The position numbers and the translations under genes are program-made. Below are positions 25,687 to 33,771 of a stretch of DNA of 64,000 nt, piece after piece. Where the stretch lies: NCBI GenBank assembly GCA_964460845.1, contig CAYWRZ010000006.1:138091-202090 (forward strand), given 5' to 3'. The number at the start of each line of letters is the position of its first letter. Within the stretch, counting starts at the first letter, position 1. The DNA is from CAYWRZ01 sp964460845. GTDB taxonomy: Bacteria > Bacteroidota > Bacteroidia > Flavobacteriales_D > UBA2798. The notes below the pieces were generated by a model. It had not been told where the DNA came from. It did no database searches and was given only the letters and a program-made list of their open reading frames with translations.

Positions 25687-26631
25687 TCAACTCCGCAATT
25701 TCGGTAAACCCATCCAAAAACCCAAGCCGTAAGCGATATGCAGTACCGGATAGGTAAGCAAAGCTTTCCCTTTTTTACGGAGTGAAAAAGGTGCACGAAA
25801 AGCGAAATACAAGGCCAGCAGAAAGTACATTCCCAGCGGAATCAGGTAAAACGTACTTAAAAAAGCCAGGGGTAATCCTACAAAATACAGCACTACGCCC
25901 GCCGGCACCAAATGACGCATTCTGATACCCGAACGTACTTTTTTTAAAACCAATGGCTTATACAAACCGTACTGGTAATATTGCCTGAACAGCGATTTCA
26001 GCGAATTACGCACGTAATATTCGACTTGCATCTCGGGCACCATCAGGATACGGAACCCATCGCGCCCGATGCGGTAATGAAATTCATCGTCCTGGTTACG
26101 CACCAACTGCTCGTCGAGCAATCCCGATTTTTCAAATATTGCTCTGCGGTAAATGGCAAAAGCTACGCTCTGCACGTACATTTTACGGTTGGCGGTACGA
26201 AATTCGGTACCACCCACGCCAAAACGTGTACTCATGCAATAGGCAATTACTTCGCCCCATTCGGTTTTGCCTTTCTGAATCAAAGGACCGCCCACGGCAT
26301 CGCATTCGCCCGCTTCGAGGTAACGGATACCGGTCGAAAAATAATCGGTTCCGTATTTGGCATGCGCGCCCACCAAAGCGATATACCGCCCGCTGCTCTG
26401 TCGAAAAGCCTTGTTAAACCCCTGACTCACATAACGACCGGGATTCTCTACCAATTTAAGTTCGGGGTATTGCCGTTGTAGTTCACGGATAGCTTCTACG
26501 GTACCGTCGTCCGATCCGCCATCCACCAGCAGCACCTCTTTGGGTATGCCCTCGTCGCGGCACAAAGACGCGACCAGCGTTTCGAGGTAAGCGCGTTCGT
26601 TGTAGGTCGGACAAATGATAGACAGTGTCAT
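25687..26631 (-). CDS. Family 2 glycosyltransferase
   Basis: This inverting GT-A glycosyltransferase adds a sugar to the growing repeat unit at the cytoplasmic membrane face. It opens LSIICPTYNERAYLETLVAS, followed by VLLVDGGSDDGTVEAI (nucleotide-binding DGGS) and a DxD-like RYIALVGAHAKYG segment. NQDDEFHYRIGRDGF carries the acceptor-side ED-like motif. Two C-terminal hydrophobic segments (about 240-285) suggest membrane attachment. Its start overlaps the flippase stop. Similar enzymes with this C-terminus are often found in succinoglycan-type clusters. Donor sugar unknown. Confidence 0.87.
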   Translation of the reverse strand: MTLSIICPTYNERAYLETLVASLCRDEGIPKEVLLVDGGSDDGTVEAIRELQRQYPELKLVENPGRYVSQGFNKAFRQSSGRYIALVGAHAKYGTDYFSTGIRYLEAGECDAVGGPLIQKGKTEWGEVIAYCMSTRFGVGGTEFRTANRKMYVQSVAFAIYRRAIFEKSGLLDEQLVRNQDDEFHYRIGRDGFRILMVPEMQVEYYVRNSLKSLFRQYYQYGLYKPLVLKKVRSGIRMRHLVPAGVVLYFVGLPLAFLSTFYLIPLGMYFLLALYFAFRAPFSLRKKGKALLTYPVLHIAYGLGFWMGLPKLRS

Positions 26632-27914
26632 GCCCTAAGCTTTAGCTTTTTGTCGTGCAGCTTCGCAAAATACACAATCAACCCGAAATAAAGCAGAAAA
26701 CACCCGCTTTCGATAAGCGCATACGTGAGCAAAAGCTGCTCTATACTGCGAAAGGGAATAAAGACCAGCACAAGCACACAGCTAAAATAACCGGCCTGCC
26801 AAAGACCCGATTCGCGTACCCGCCCGATAGCAGGCAAGGCGTACGCCATAGGAATGACGATAAACTGCAAGGCCACCGGCACGATAAGCAGTCGCGCGTA
26901 TTCGCCCGACACAGACCAGGCTGCGCCAAATGCCACTCCGAATAAAAACGGCCCCGCCAGCATCACTACCACCACCATTAACAAGGCCAGCAGCGCCAAC
27001 ATTCTAAACTGTTCTACCATTCCCGGCCAGACAGGTTGCAAAGCTTTACTCGCAGAAGCGATTCGTTCGTAATACACCTGCGAAAAAGCCATCGCGATAA
27101 AAGAAGCGGGGACAAAAAGAATCTGCCGGCAAAGGTTGAAATACCCGTTTTCTTCGTTTCCGAAATGATGAGAAATGAGAAATACCGGAATAGAAAGCGC
27201 TAAGGTGCTCAAAAACGCAGGGATCATGCTGTATAAGGGGAAATTCCGGTACTGCCGCAGGTTATGCCCTATACGCCTGAGCGAAATTCCTTTGTGCGAA
27301 AAGCCCGAAGCATACAACTGAAACACGACCAGCAGGGTCACCATCAGCCAGCCGGCAAGGTAACCCCACATCAACCCGCCTTTTATAGCCGTATAGCCAA
27401 AAAACAGGCTGAACAAAGAGATACCGCCCATCTGGACTATTTTGTTGACCGACATCCGGCGAAAGGCTTTTATCCGCTGCAACCAGTAATTGGCCGGAAG
27501 AAAAATCCCCATGCACAATACCAGCGGCGGCACTAAAGCCAGTACTTCGGGTAAGCGTTCGTCTTCAAAAAAACGAATCAGCACATCCTGCGAAGCATAA
27601 AGTACCGGCCAAAGAATAAGCGCCAACAAAAAAGAAGACACCACAGCAATCATTACCAACGCATGCGCATCTTTCGGCCTCCGAGGCAATACGATAGCCA
27701 TATCGTATTTTAACCCCATAATAACCGCCAGCGGATTCACGACCGACATGAGCAAACCGAGCAAACCGAACTCCTCAGGCCGAAGCTCATAGATACGCGA
27801 CAAGAGCGGGGCTGCCAGCAAAGGAATAGCCTGCGCCAAAGCACTGCCCGAAAGCAGAGTCAGCACATGCCGCGACGATTCGCCCGCTGTAATAAACCTG
27901 TGGCGCAGCTTCAT
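26628..27914 (-). CDS. Polysaccharide flippase, Wzx-like (first)
   Basis: This 428-residue protein of the MOP/PST flippase family has about 12 membrane spans and would flip lipid-linked repeats across the inner membrane. Typical is the N-terminal LSGSALAQAIPLLAAPLLSR followed by EEFGLLGLL. Its start overlaps the stop of the second flippase (27911) by 4 bp, and its stop overlaps the GT2 start. Having two MOP flippases adjacent in one operon is unusual. Confidence 0.85.
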   Translation of the reverse strand: MKLRHRFITAGESSRHVLTLLSGSALAQAIPLLAAPLLSRIYELRPEEFGLLGLLMSVVNPLAVIMGLKYDMAIVLPRRPKDAHALVMIAVVSSFLLALILWPVLYASQDVLIRFFEDERLPEVLALVPPLVLCMGIFLPANYWLQRIKAFRRMSVNKIVQMGGISLFSLFFGYTAIKGGLMWGYLAGWLMVTLLVVFQLYASGFSHKGISLRRIGHNLRQYRNFPLYSMIPAFLSTLALSIPVFLISHHFGNEENGYFNLCRQILFVPASFIAMAFSQVYYERIASASKALQPVWPGMVEQFRMLALLALLMVVVVMLAGPFLFGVAFGAAWSVSGEYARLLIVPVALQFIVIPMAYALPAIGRVRESGLWQAGYFSCVLVLVFIPFRSIEQLLLTYALIESGCFLLYFGLIVYFAKLHDKKLKLRA

Positions 27915-29179
27915 ACGTGGAGTCCGAATTTAACACGAAGCAAGTATTTCATGGCTATTACCTGCCCGATAAAGGAAATTGCAGTTCCGATCGCCGCTCC
28001 ATATACACCGGTAAAAGGAATAAGCAGTATATTAAATACAAGGTTGACCGCAAAAATGAAAAAGATAAAAAGTGTCTGCAACGAAGGTCTGCCCATTTGG
28101 TTAAATATCATCAGAAAAGGATGATAGCCCGCCGTAAGCGCTACCGTGCCCACAAGAATAGCATAAAGTGTCCAGGTGGTGAACAGCTCTTCGACTCCAG
28201 CCACCAGCGGTATCAGCGGAAAAACTACTATGCTCAGCAAGGCCAGCACAATAAGCAGCTTGTAAAAGGCACGAATATTACGCCGCAGCACGTATTGCAG
28301 CAAGGCCGGATTGCGACGCGACAAAGCCTGTGTAATAACCGGATTGATGTTATTGCGCAGCAAGGTCGGCAACTGGAAAAACCCTTCGGCTACGGTCGAA
28401 GCAAAACTATATACGCCCACAGCCGCATCACTCAGAAAAATTCCCAGCACGAAAATATCGACCTTGGTGTTGACATCGAGCAGAAAGTTACCCAGCAAAG
28501 CGCGATTACCATAGCGATATTGAATAAACAGCAAACGCCGGGTACGAATGCTAAGGCGAAACGAAATATGCCTTGCGCAGTAGATAATTACCGGAATAAA
28601 TAGCAAAACCTCGGCCAGCGGAAGCACACAGGCCAGGTACACGGGTTCGAGCCGGTAATAAATAATACCGCAGAGCAATATCAGCATAAAAGCGAAACGC
28701 AGAAACTGAAATACGGCAAAGGCTTTCATACGACGCATCCCATTGAGTCCCGAAAGCAATACTTTATTGAGTGAAAAAAACAAAAGCCCCCAAAGCACCG
28801 CGTAAAGTCCGGTACCTACCTGCTCACTTTCGAGCATACGCGCCACCACCGGAGCCAGCGGATAAGCCAAAGCAATTACCAGCAGCGAAAGAGCCGCCGC
28901 CGCTGCCAAAGCGGTAGAAAGAATCATTTTTGTATGATGCGGCTGCCCTGCATAACGCGGCGTATAAAACTGTACGGAAAGATGCACGCCGCCCACCGCT
29001 AATTGCGACAAGAGGATATAAATAGCATACACCTGATTGAATACGCCTAATGCCGACGAATCGTAAAACGCAACGATCAGTATATTGATTAGCACTCCCG
29101 CTACCGCAATAAATCCGAAGCTGCCCATGTTCCAGAGCAAGTCCCTGTTAAATTTCGATGCAGAGTTAAGGGCTTTCAA
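27911..29179 (-). CDS. Polysaccharide flippase, Wzx-like (second)
   Basis: This is a second MOP-family membrane protein, 422 residues with about 12 to 14 spans: LLWNMGSFGFIAVAGVLINI at the start, DIFVLGIFLSDAAVGVYSFA in the middle and INPVITQALSR typical of Wzx. It differs clearly from the neighbour and is not a recent duplicate. The best start is TTG 29179, 9 bp after the upstream stop; the next ATG (29128) would remove part of the first membrane segment. It may flip a different lipid-linked glycan or the same one with another partner. Confidence 0.8.
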   Translation of the reverse strand: MKALNSASKFNRDLLWNMGSFGFIAVAGVLINILIVAFYDSSALGVFNQVYAIYILLSQLAVGGVHLSVQFYTPRYAGQPHHTKMILSTALAAAAALSLLVIALAYPLAPVVARMLESEQVGTGLYAVLWGLLFFSLNKVLLSGLNGMRRMKAFAVFQFLRFAFMLILLCGIIYYRLEPVYLACVLPLAEVLLFIPVIIYCARHISFRLSIRTRRLLFIQYRYGNRALLGNFLLDVNTKVDIFVLGIFLSDAAVGVYSFASTVAEGFFQLPTLLRNNINPVITQALSRRNPALLQYVLRRNIRAFYKLLIVLALLSIVVFPLIPLVAGVEELFTTWTLYAILVGTVALTAGYHPFLMIFNQMGRPSLQTLFIFFIFAVNLVFNILLIPFTGVYGAAIGTAISFIGQVIAMKYLLRVKFGLHV

Positions 29180-29188
29180 CCGAACAAA

Positions 29189-30106
29189 TTAAAGTATGCG
29201 GTACAAGGTATGATTTTCACTGTCTTCTGCTATCAGTTCGCCGTAACGGGCAAGAAACGCCTGAAACGCCTCGCTGTACACATCGTAAGCCGGAGCAGTA
29301 TAGACATAACGACAATTGAGCGAAAGCAGATAGTCGCGTACCTGTTCCGAATTTCTGTTGCGAAGCAGAAAGGTACGTCCTTCGGGAGAATAATAATGAT
29401 CGTCTCCACACCAGTAATACAAGCCTTTTTTATCGAGATGATAATAAAAATCGGGCAGGTTGTTGACAAGATAAACCGCCCCTTCGTCGGGAAACGTGCG
29501 AATAAAATCAGTCAGCTTTTCTACCTGCTGCACGCCGGTTTTAAGAGACTCCGGCTCTTTTTCTTGCGCACCGAATAATTTCTCATAATGCTGTGCCGAA
29601 CGCGATCCGCCAAGCTGGAGAAAAATATGAAAACCCGCTAAGGCAATGAGAAACGACAAGGCATATACCCGCAAAAAAACAAGTTTAGGTCTGCTGTCAA
29701 ACAGCTTCCAGGTAATACTAAAAAGCAGAATCAGCACCAGCGGCAACAAGGTATATTGATACCTCGGATTAAAATAGCCTTTTAGGGCAATGAGCAGGAA
29801 AGACAACACCATCAATACCAGCATTCCTTTTTGCGCGCGGGTCAATACCGGTTTTTCCCAGCGGTAATACATAAGCGCCACTACCGGAAGCAGCCAATTG
29901 AGATTACCGAGAAATTTAAACCCGAAAAACACACCGAGATAGCCGTTCAACCAAAGTTTAAGCGGTGTTTCTATGCGTCTTGCGCTAAGGTTCACATCGG
30001 CTCCCGGAGTTGGTTTTTCAATGAGGTAATAGATAAGCGCATCTACCGCTACTATGCCCAGCAGAAAAACTATAAACCAAATAACGTAGTTGCGTTTTTC
30101 TTGCAT
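29189..30106 (-). CDS. Membrane protein resembling the C-terminal half of a GT-C glycosyltransferase
   Basis: The product has 305 residues: four to five hydrophobic spans in the first 175, then a soluble domain of about 120 (FIRTFPDEGAVYLVNNLPDF, YYWCGDDHYYSPEGRTFLLR). That layout is typical of the C-terminal half of GT39-type (GT-C) enzymes, whose last soluble domain lies outside the membrane. The gene starts 4 bp after the stop of the previous one, which resembles the N-terminal half. I cannot tell a natural two-subunit arrangement from a split gene. Confidence 0.6.
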   Translation of the reverse strand: MQEKRNYVIWFIVFLLGIVAVDALIYYLIEKPTPGADVNLSARRIETPLKLWLNGYLGVFFGFKFLGNLNWLLPVVALMYYRWEKPVLTRAQKGMLVLMVLSFLLIALKGYFNPRYQYTLLPLVLILLFSITWKLFDSRPKLVFLRVYALSFLIALAGFHIFLQLGGSRSAQHYEKLFGAQEKEPESLKTGVQQVEKLTDFIRTFPDEGAVYLVNNLPDFYYHLDKKGLYYWCGDDHYYSPEGRTFLLRNRNSEQVRDYLLSLNCRYVYTAPAYDVYSEAFQAFLARYGELIAEDSENHTLYRIL

Positions 30107-30110
30107 AGCT

Positions 30111-31187
30111 TTAATAAAATTTCAGTTCCTGAAATATCCAGCCGGTGCCCGTTATCACATCCATCACATAATGTACAGCGCCAAAAGCCAAAATCAGCGC
30201 CCCTGCCAGCACGGCACGCATCGTTTTCTGCTTCACATTTCCTTCCACAAAGAAAAGAAGCACGGCCAACTGGAAAAAAACGAGCATCGCACCCAATGAA
30301 TGTGCTACGGCCTGCGCGCCCGCAAACAAAGTAAAACACAGTAGCAAAAACACGGAATAACGTTGCAATAATCTGTAAAGCACCAGCGTAGCCAAAAAGA
30401 AAAACGTGACTCTGAAATTATCAATATGATATTTCATCAGCGTCTCAAAAAAACCGTAGGTAAGTAACAAGCCCGCCGTTCCCCATAAGGCCAGCCTGTA
30501 ATGCAACTGCCGGAGGTAATAAAAGGTAAAAGCGAGAAGGAGTCCGCCGTACACACTGTTCACGCTGCGAAAATAGAGGTCGGAAGTAACACCGGTAATC
30601 GAGCTGATCATCCCTTCCCAGGTAGCCAGCAAGGGAAAAGCGAATCCGTGTAAACCCACGTAATAAAATCCGGTCGCCTCATCGTAACGATGCGCTTCGT
30701 AACGAATGGCAAGGTCTCTCAAAAAAATCTTGCCCTGCACGGCATATTCGAGCGTATCGTGCTCGGTAAGGGTCTTGTGGTTAAGGTAAAACAACCAGCC
30801 TCCCACTATTCCCAACGCAACGGTGGCCAAGGCCAAAGTAGGATAAGGATAGCGCCGCACAAGCCTGCACACCTCTGTCCTCAGGTAGCCTACCGTTTCG
30901 AGGAGTGGCGCAAGCGCCAAAGCGCCCATGGCGATAAACACGAAACTTACTGCCCCTACATAAAACACCGGAGCCTGACCGGGTACCAGCCAAAGCAGGT
31001 AATACAGCAACAGCGTTACCAAAGCCGGAGTCAGCGCCACGCTCCATCCGAGAAGCTCCACGATTTTCACTTCGCGCAGCCGATCGTATTTACGCAGAAA
31101 AGCCGCCAAAAAAAACGGAAACACCAAATGAAGCACTAACAATTGCGCCAGCAGTTGCCAGGTAGCAGCCTCCTTTAAAAAATTCAT
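30111..31187 (-). CDS. Membrane protein resembling the N-terminal half of a GT-C glycosyltransferase
   Basis: The product has 358 residues with about eight to nine hydrophobic spans. After the fourth span a loop reads LTEHDTLEYAVQGKIFLRD, resembling the acidic first-loop motif of GT-C transferases that use polyprenyl-phosphate sugars, although in those enzymes the motif usually follows the first span. There is no large soluble domain; the next gene supplies one. Its start overlaps the amidotransferase stop by 4 bp. Function as a lipid-linked sugar transferase is inferred and not certain. Confidence 0.6.
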   Translation of the reverse strand: MNFLKEAATWQLLAQLLVLHLVFPFFLAAFLRKYDRLREVKIVELLGWSVALTPALVTLLLYYLLWLVPGQAPVFYVGAVSFVFIAMGALALAPLLETVGYLRTEVCRLVRRYPYPTLALATVALGIVGGWLFYLNHKTLTEHDTLEYAVQGKIFLRDLAIRYEAHRYDEATGFYYVGLHGFAFPLLATWEGMISSITGVTSDLYFRSVNSVYGGLLLAFTFYYLRQLHYRLALWGTAGLLLTYGFFETLMKYHIDNFRVTFFFLATLVLYRLLQRYSVFLLLCFTLFAGAQAVAHSLGAMLVFFQLAVLLFFVEGNVKQKTMRAVLAGALILAFGAVHYVMDVITGTGWIFQELKFY

Positions 31188-33229
31188 TTACCGGAATAAA
31201 GTTTGGGAATCCGGTTTACCACACGGATAGCCTGTTCGTAATCTATCCCGATGGTGTCGAGATACCATTTGAGAGACTCGTAACGCGGACGGTTTTCCTC
31301 GTATATTTTTTCCAAAGCTTCTTCGCGGGTAAGCATACCTTCGCGTATCTGGTTGCTGCGGAAGGTATCAAACTCACTAAAGCCGGCCACCGTATAATAA
31401 ATGTAATTGTAAAAAGCCGCCGTACCGTCGCCTATACGCCAGGTCGAAGTGGTATCGGGCGCCAGTTCCCAATTGTATTCCCCAATCAGCGTACGGTTAA
31501 TGCTCTCTTCGTCCCAGGGAATGTAATCGAACAGCAGCAGGTACACTTCCCGGGGTTCCATGTAGTAGGCTTTGTAAGCGCTAAACGTATCGCCCAAAGA
31601 AGAATTGAGGTACCTCGGATTGGTCGCAAAATTGCGCAGGTAATACAAGGGCATCTGGATTTTGCCCCAAGTGCTCTGCTTGTCGATGCGTTTTTTGGTA
31701 AAATCGGGACGGATTCCCGCAAAACCTGCTTTAAAATCGGTGTTTTCCAGCTTATTTTCCATCCAAATATCGCAGGATATCCCGGTCTGACGGCGAATTT
31801 CGTTGACATGCACAAAAAAGTGCTTATCGCCCGCCATAAACAGCGGTATCATTCCCAAACGAGGCTTTTTGAGCCAGGCGGCCACGTTTTTACGAATATT
31901 TTCACGCTTTTTGCGGATATCGGCCGAAATAAGAATGTTTTCTACGCCCAGCTTACCCGTAATACGCGCAATGTTACGCCGCGCAAGGTCGGTTACCATA
32001 CCCCAGTCGTAAGTAAATGTGATAGGGGTCATGCCAAATTCGTTCTTCAGCAGATGCAAGCCGTAGCTGCTATCGCGCCCGCCGCTGAATGCCACCACAC
32101 AATCGGGCTTGCCGTCGTTGCGGCGGTATTTTTGAAGTATTTCTTCAAACTGCGGACGTTTATCGGTTTTCAATGCCTTGGGCTGGTAATTCAGGCAATA
32201 ATTACAGACCCCGGCCGCATCGTAGTGAATAAAGGGAAAAGTCTCGGGAAGCAAACAGCGGCTGCACCTTTTAAGCTGCTTAATCCTCTCTACCGGATAT
32301 TCGAGCATGGCCTCCAGGGCTTTGTGGTTGCCGGTGCTCACCTGTGGAGCTACAGAAGCCGCACCACGACGGGCAGAAACGGCATTGTGTATTTCGGTGG
32401 CAGGAGAAACAGCAAGGGGTATCGCATCGGCCTGCCCGGGATTTTCGAACGAAAAGGGAGTAATCGAAAACGCTGCCGTATCGATTAGCAGTCCCGAGAA
32501 AGGCTCGAGCCAGGTAATTTCTTGTCCGGCAAACTTTTGCTTTACGGCTTCGTTTTTTTCAAGCAAGCTGCGCAAAATGTAGGCTTCCGAAGCAAATACA
32601 AGCGCCTCTCCGGCCGCGTCGCTCAGGTAATAAAACGAACCTGTATTGGTCGCCATCACCACCTGCGAAGCATCGGCAGGCCATACCACCACAGAAGCTG
32701 CGCCTTCAATTTCAGCAAACACCTGTCGTATAGCCCGTACAGGGGTAAATCCTTCACGCAGGTAATGCCGAAATAAGGCGGCTAATACCTCCGTATCCAC
32801 TTCATACTGACGGGAGATGCGGCCTTCGTAAAGCTTCCAAAGCTCGTCCACATTGGTCACTATCCCGTTGTGGATCATCACCACCTCGTCTTTGACCACA
32901 GGCTGGTTATTGTGATTATGCTCCTGCGAGCCGTTGGTCACTAAGCGCGAATGCGCCATGGTTACCACTGCTTCCTGATTACCTGCAAACACCGGAGCAA
33001 GTGCCTCGTCCAAAAATTGCCGATATCCGCGCGAACGAACCAAATCCGAAGCAGGAACGTCTTCTTTGGTAACCTGTATGCGGTGGTTGCGGGTGTCTCT
33101 TATGGCGATACCCGACGATTCTTTGCCGCGCGATTCCGAAAGAAGAAACAGCTCATGAATTATTTTTTCAGCAAACTCGCGGGTTACGCCCGAATCTTTC
33201 TTTGCTATAAAACCAAAAATTCCACACAT
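31184..33229 (-). CDS. Glutaminase domain fused to N-acetyl sugar amidotransferase (WbpG-like)
   Basis: This 681-residue protein joins two enzymes. The N-terminal class II glutamine amidotransferase starts MCGIFGFIAKK, with Cys2 as the nucleophile, and SRGKESSGIA, AHSRLVTNGS and IHNGIVTN follow. From about residue 310 a second part has two CxxC pairs (CSRCLLPETFP and CNYCLNY, probable zinc site) and an ATP pyrophosphatase loop VVAFSGGRDSSYGLHLL (about 383), as in WbpG/LegG-type amidotransferases that make acetamidino sugars. WbpG normally takes ammonia from a separate HisH-like partner; here the glutaminase is built in. It is the first gene of the operon, behind a good promoter. Confidence 0.82.
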   Translation of the reverse strand: MCGIFGFIAKKDSGVTREFAEKIIHELFLLSESRGKESSGIAIRDTRNHRIQVTKEDVPASDLVRSRGYRQFLDEALAPVFAGNQEAVVTMAHSRLVTNGSQEHNHNNQPVVKDEVVMIHNGIVTNVDELWKLYEGRISRQYEVDTEVLAALFRHYLREGFTPVRAIRQVFAEIEGAASVVVWPADASQVVMATNTGSFYYLSDAAGEALVFASEAYILRSLLEKNEAVKQKFAGQEITWLEPFSGLLIDTAAFSITPFSFENPGQADAIPLAVSPATEIHNAVSARRGAASVAPQVSTGNHKALEAMLEYPVERIKQLKRCSRCLLPETFPFIHYDAAGVCNYCLNYQPKALKTDKRPQFEEILQKYRRNDGKPDCVVAFSGGRDSSYGLHLLKNEFGMTPITFTYDWGMVTDLARRNIARITGKLGVENILISADIRKKRENIRKNVAAWLKKPRLGMIPLFMAGDKHFFVHVNEIRRQTGISCDIWMENKLENTDFKAGFAGIRPDFTKKRIDKQSTWGKIQMPLYYLRNFATNPRYLNSSLGDTFSAYKAYYMEPREVYLLLFDYIPWDEESINRTLIGEYNWELAPDTTSTWRIGDGTAAFYNYIYYTVAGFSEFDTFRSNQIREGMLTREEALEKIYEENRPRYESLKWYLDTIGIDYEQAIRVVNRIPKLYSGK

Positions 33230-33269
33230 GAAAAAGAGAGGGAGATAAGGTTAACTGTACGATAAACCT

Positions 33270-33299
33270 CAAAATTAACAAACCTCGCGGGTTTACAAA
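33270..33299 (-). promoter_or_regulatory. Promoter of the polysaccharide operon
   Basis: On the minus strand a -33 TTTG (33299-33296) and a -7 TAATTTTG (33277-33270) are 18 bp apart. RNA would start near 33264, giving a 35-nt leader before ATG 33229. The nine genes down to 22563 overlap or are within about 40 bp, so they can be one transcript. Confidence 0.6.
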
Positions 33300-33393
33300 A
33301 ATTGCATCCCGAAGCAAACAAGGCAAGTAGAAAACACTGTGCCTGAAAACAGCAAAAACAATACGAATCGGCTTCCGAAAAAATGCAAAAAAA

Positions 33394-33419
33394 CAGCCCC
33401 GAGGGTATCATCGGGGCTG
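33394..33419 (-). terminator. Strong intrinsic terminator (minus strand)
   Basis: CAGCCCCGA (33394-33402) and TCGGGGCTG (33411-33419) form a 9-bp GC-rich stem. On the minus strand it is followed by a long T-rich run (complement of 33379-33393). It ends RNA coming from the bshA side, just upstream of the polysaccharide promoter. Confidence 0.8.
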
Positions 33420-33421
33420 CA

Positions 33422-33471
33422 TGAGCGTGAACTTCCGGAAAGAAAACTTCCCGCGCTATAAGTTCAGCTCA
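33422..33471 (-). ncRNA. Long imperfect hairpin next to the terminator, possible small RNA or 3' UTR element
   Basis: TGAGC (33422-33426) pairs with GCTCA (33467-33471), TGAACTT (33428-33434) with AAGTTCA (33460-33466), and an inner GGAA/TTCC stem sits at the tip. Together with the adjacent terminator this makes a compact structured RNA of about 100 nt on the minus strand. No promoter matching TAnnTTTG was seen upstream, so it could equally be the end of a long bshA 3' UTR. It matches no RNA family I recognise. Confidence 0.35.
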
Positions 33472-33695
33472 TCCGGGACGTTTAGCAAAACAGCAGGTAG
33501 AAGCCACAAAAGAGATGAAAATTGCAAAAGCATTACTTAGATAAAAGTCATGATTTTATAGTCGAAAAGCAACTATATGTCGATAAACCACAGAAACGAC
33601 AAAACTCGAAAACCACTTAAAAAACTGATTTACAGCGGTTTTATTTATAAAAATCAGTAGTTCGAAATGTAATAATGGGAGATTTTTGGTAGAAA

Positions 33696-33767
33696 CGGTG
33701 CCTTCGGCTTCGCTCAGGCACCGGAACAACGACAACGAAAGGTGACTGAGCGAAGCCGAAGGCACCG
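33696..33767. repeat. REP-type inverted pair after bshA
   Basis: The 22-bp stretch 33696-33717 is exactly repeated in inverse orientation at 33746-33767, with 28 bp between. Each copy also makes its own small hairpin (for example GGTGCC 33697-33702 with GGCACC 33717-33722). The composition (CCTTCGGCTTCGCTCAG) is of the kind found as dispersed palindromic repeats in Bacteroidota genomes. It begins 4 bp after the bshA stop and may also stop transcription. Confidence 0.65.
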
Positions 33768-33771
33768 CAAT

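Noticed and set aside
29831..30334. Plus-strand ORF spanning the GT-C-like pair
   Set aside because: Lys/Arg/His-rich antisense reading of membrane-protein genes; no family match.
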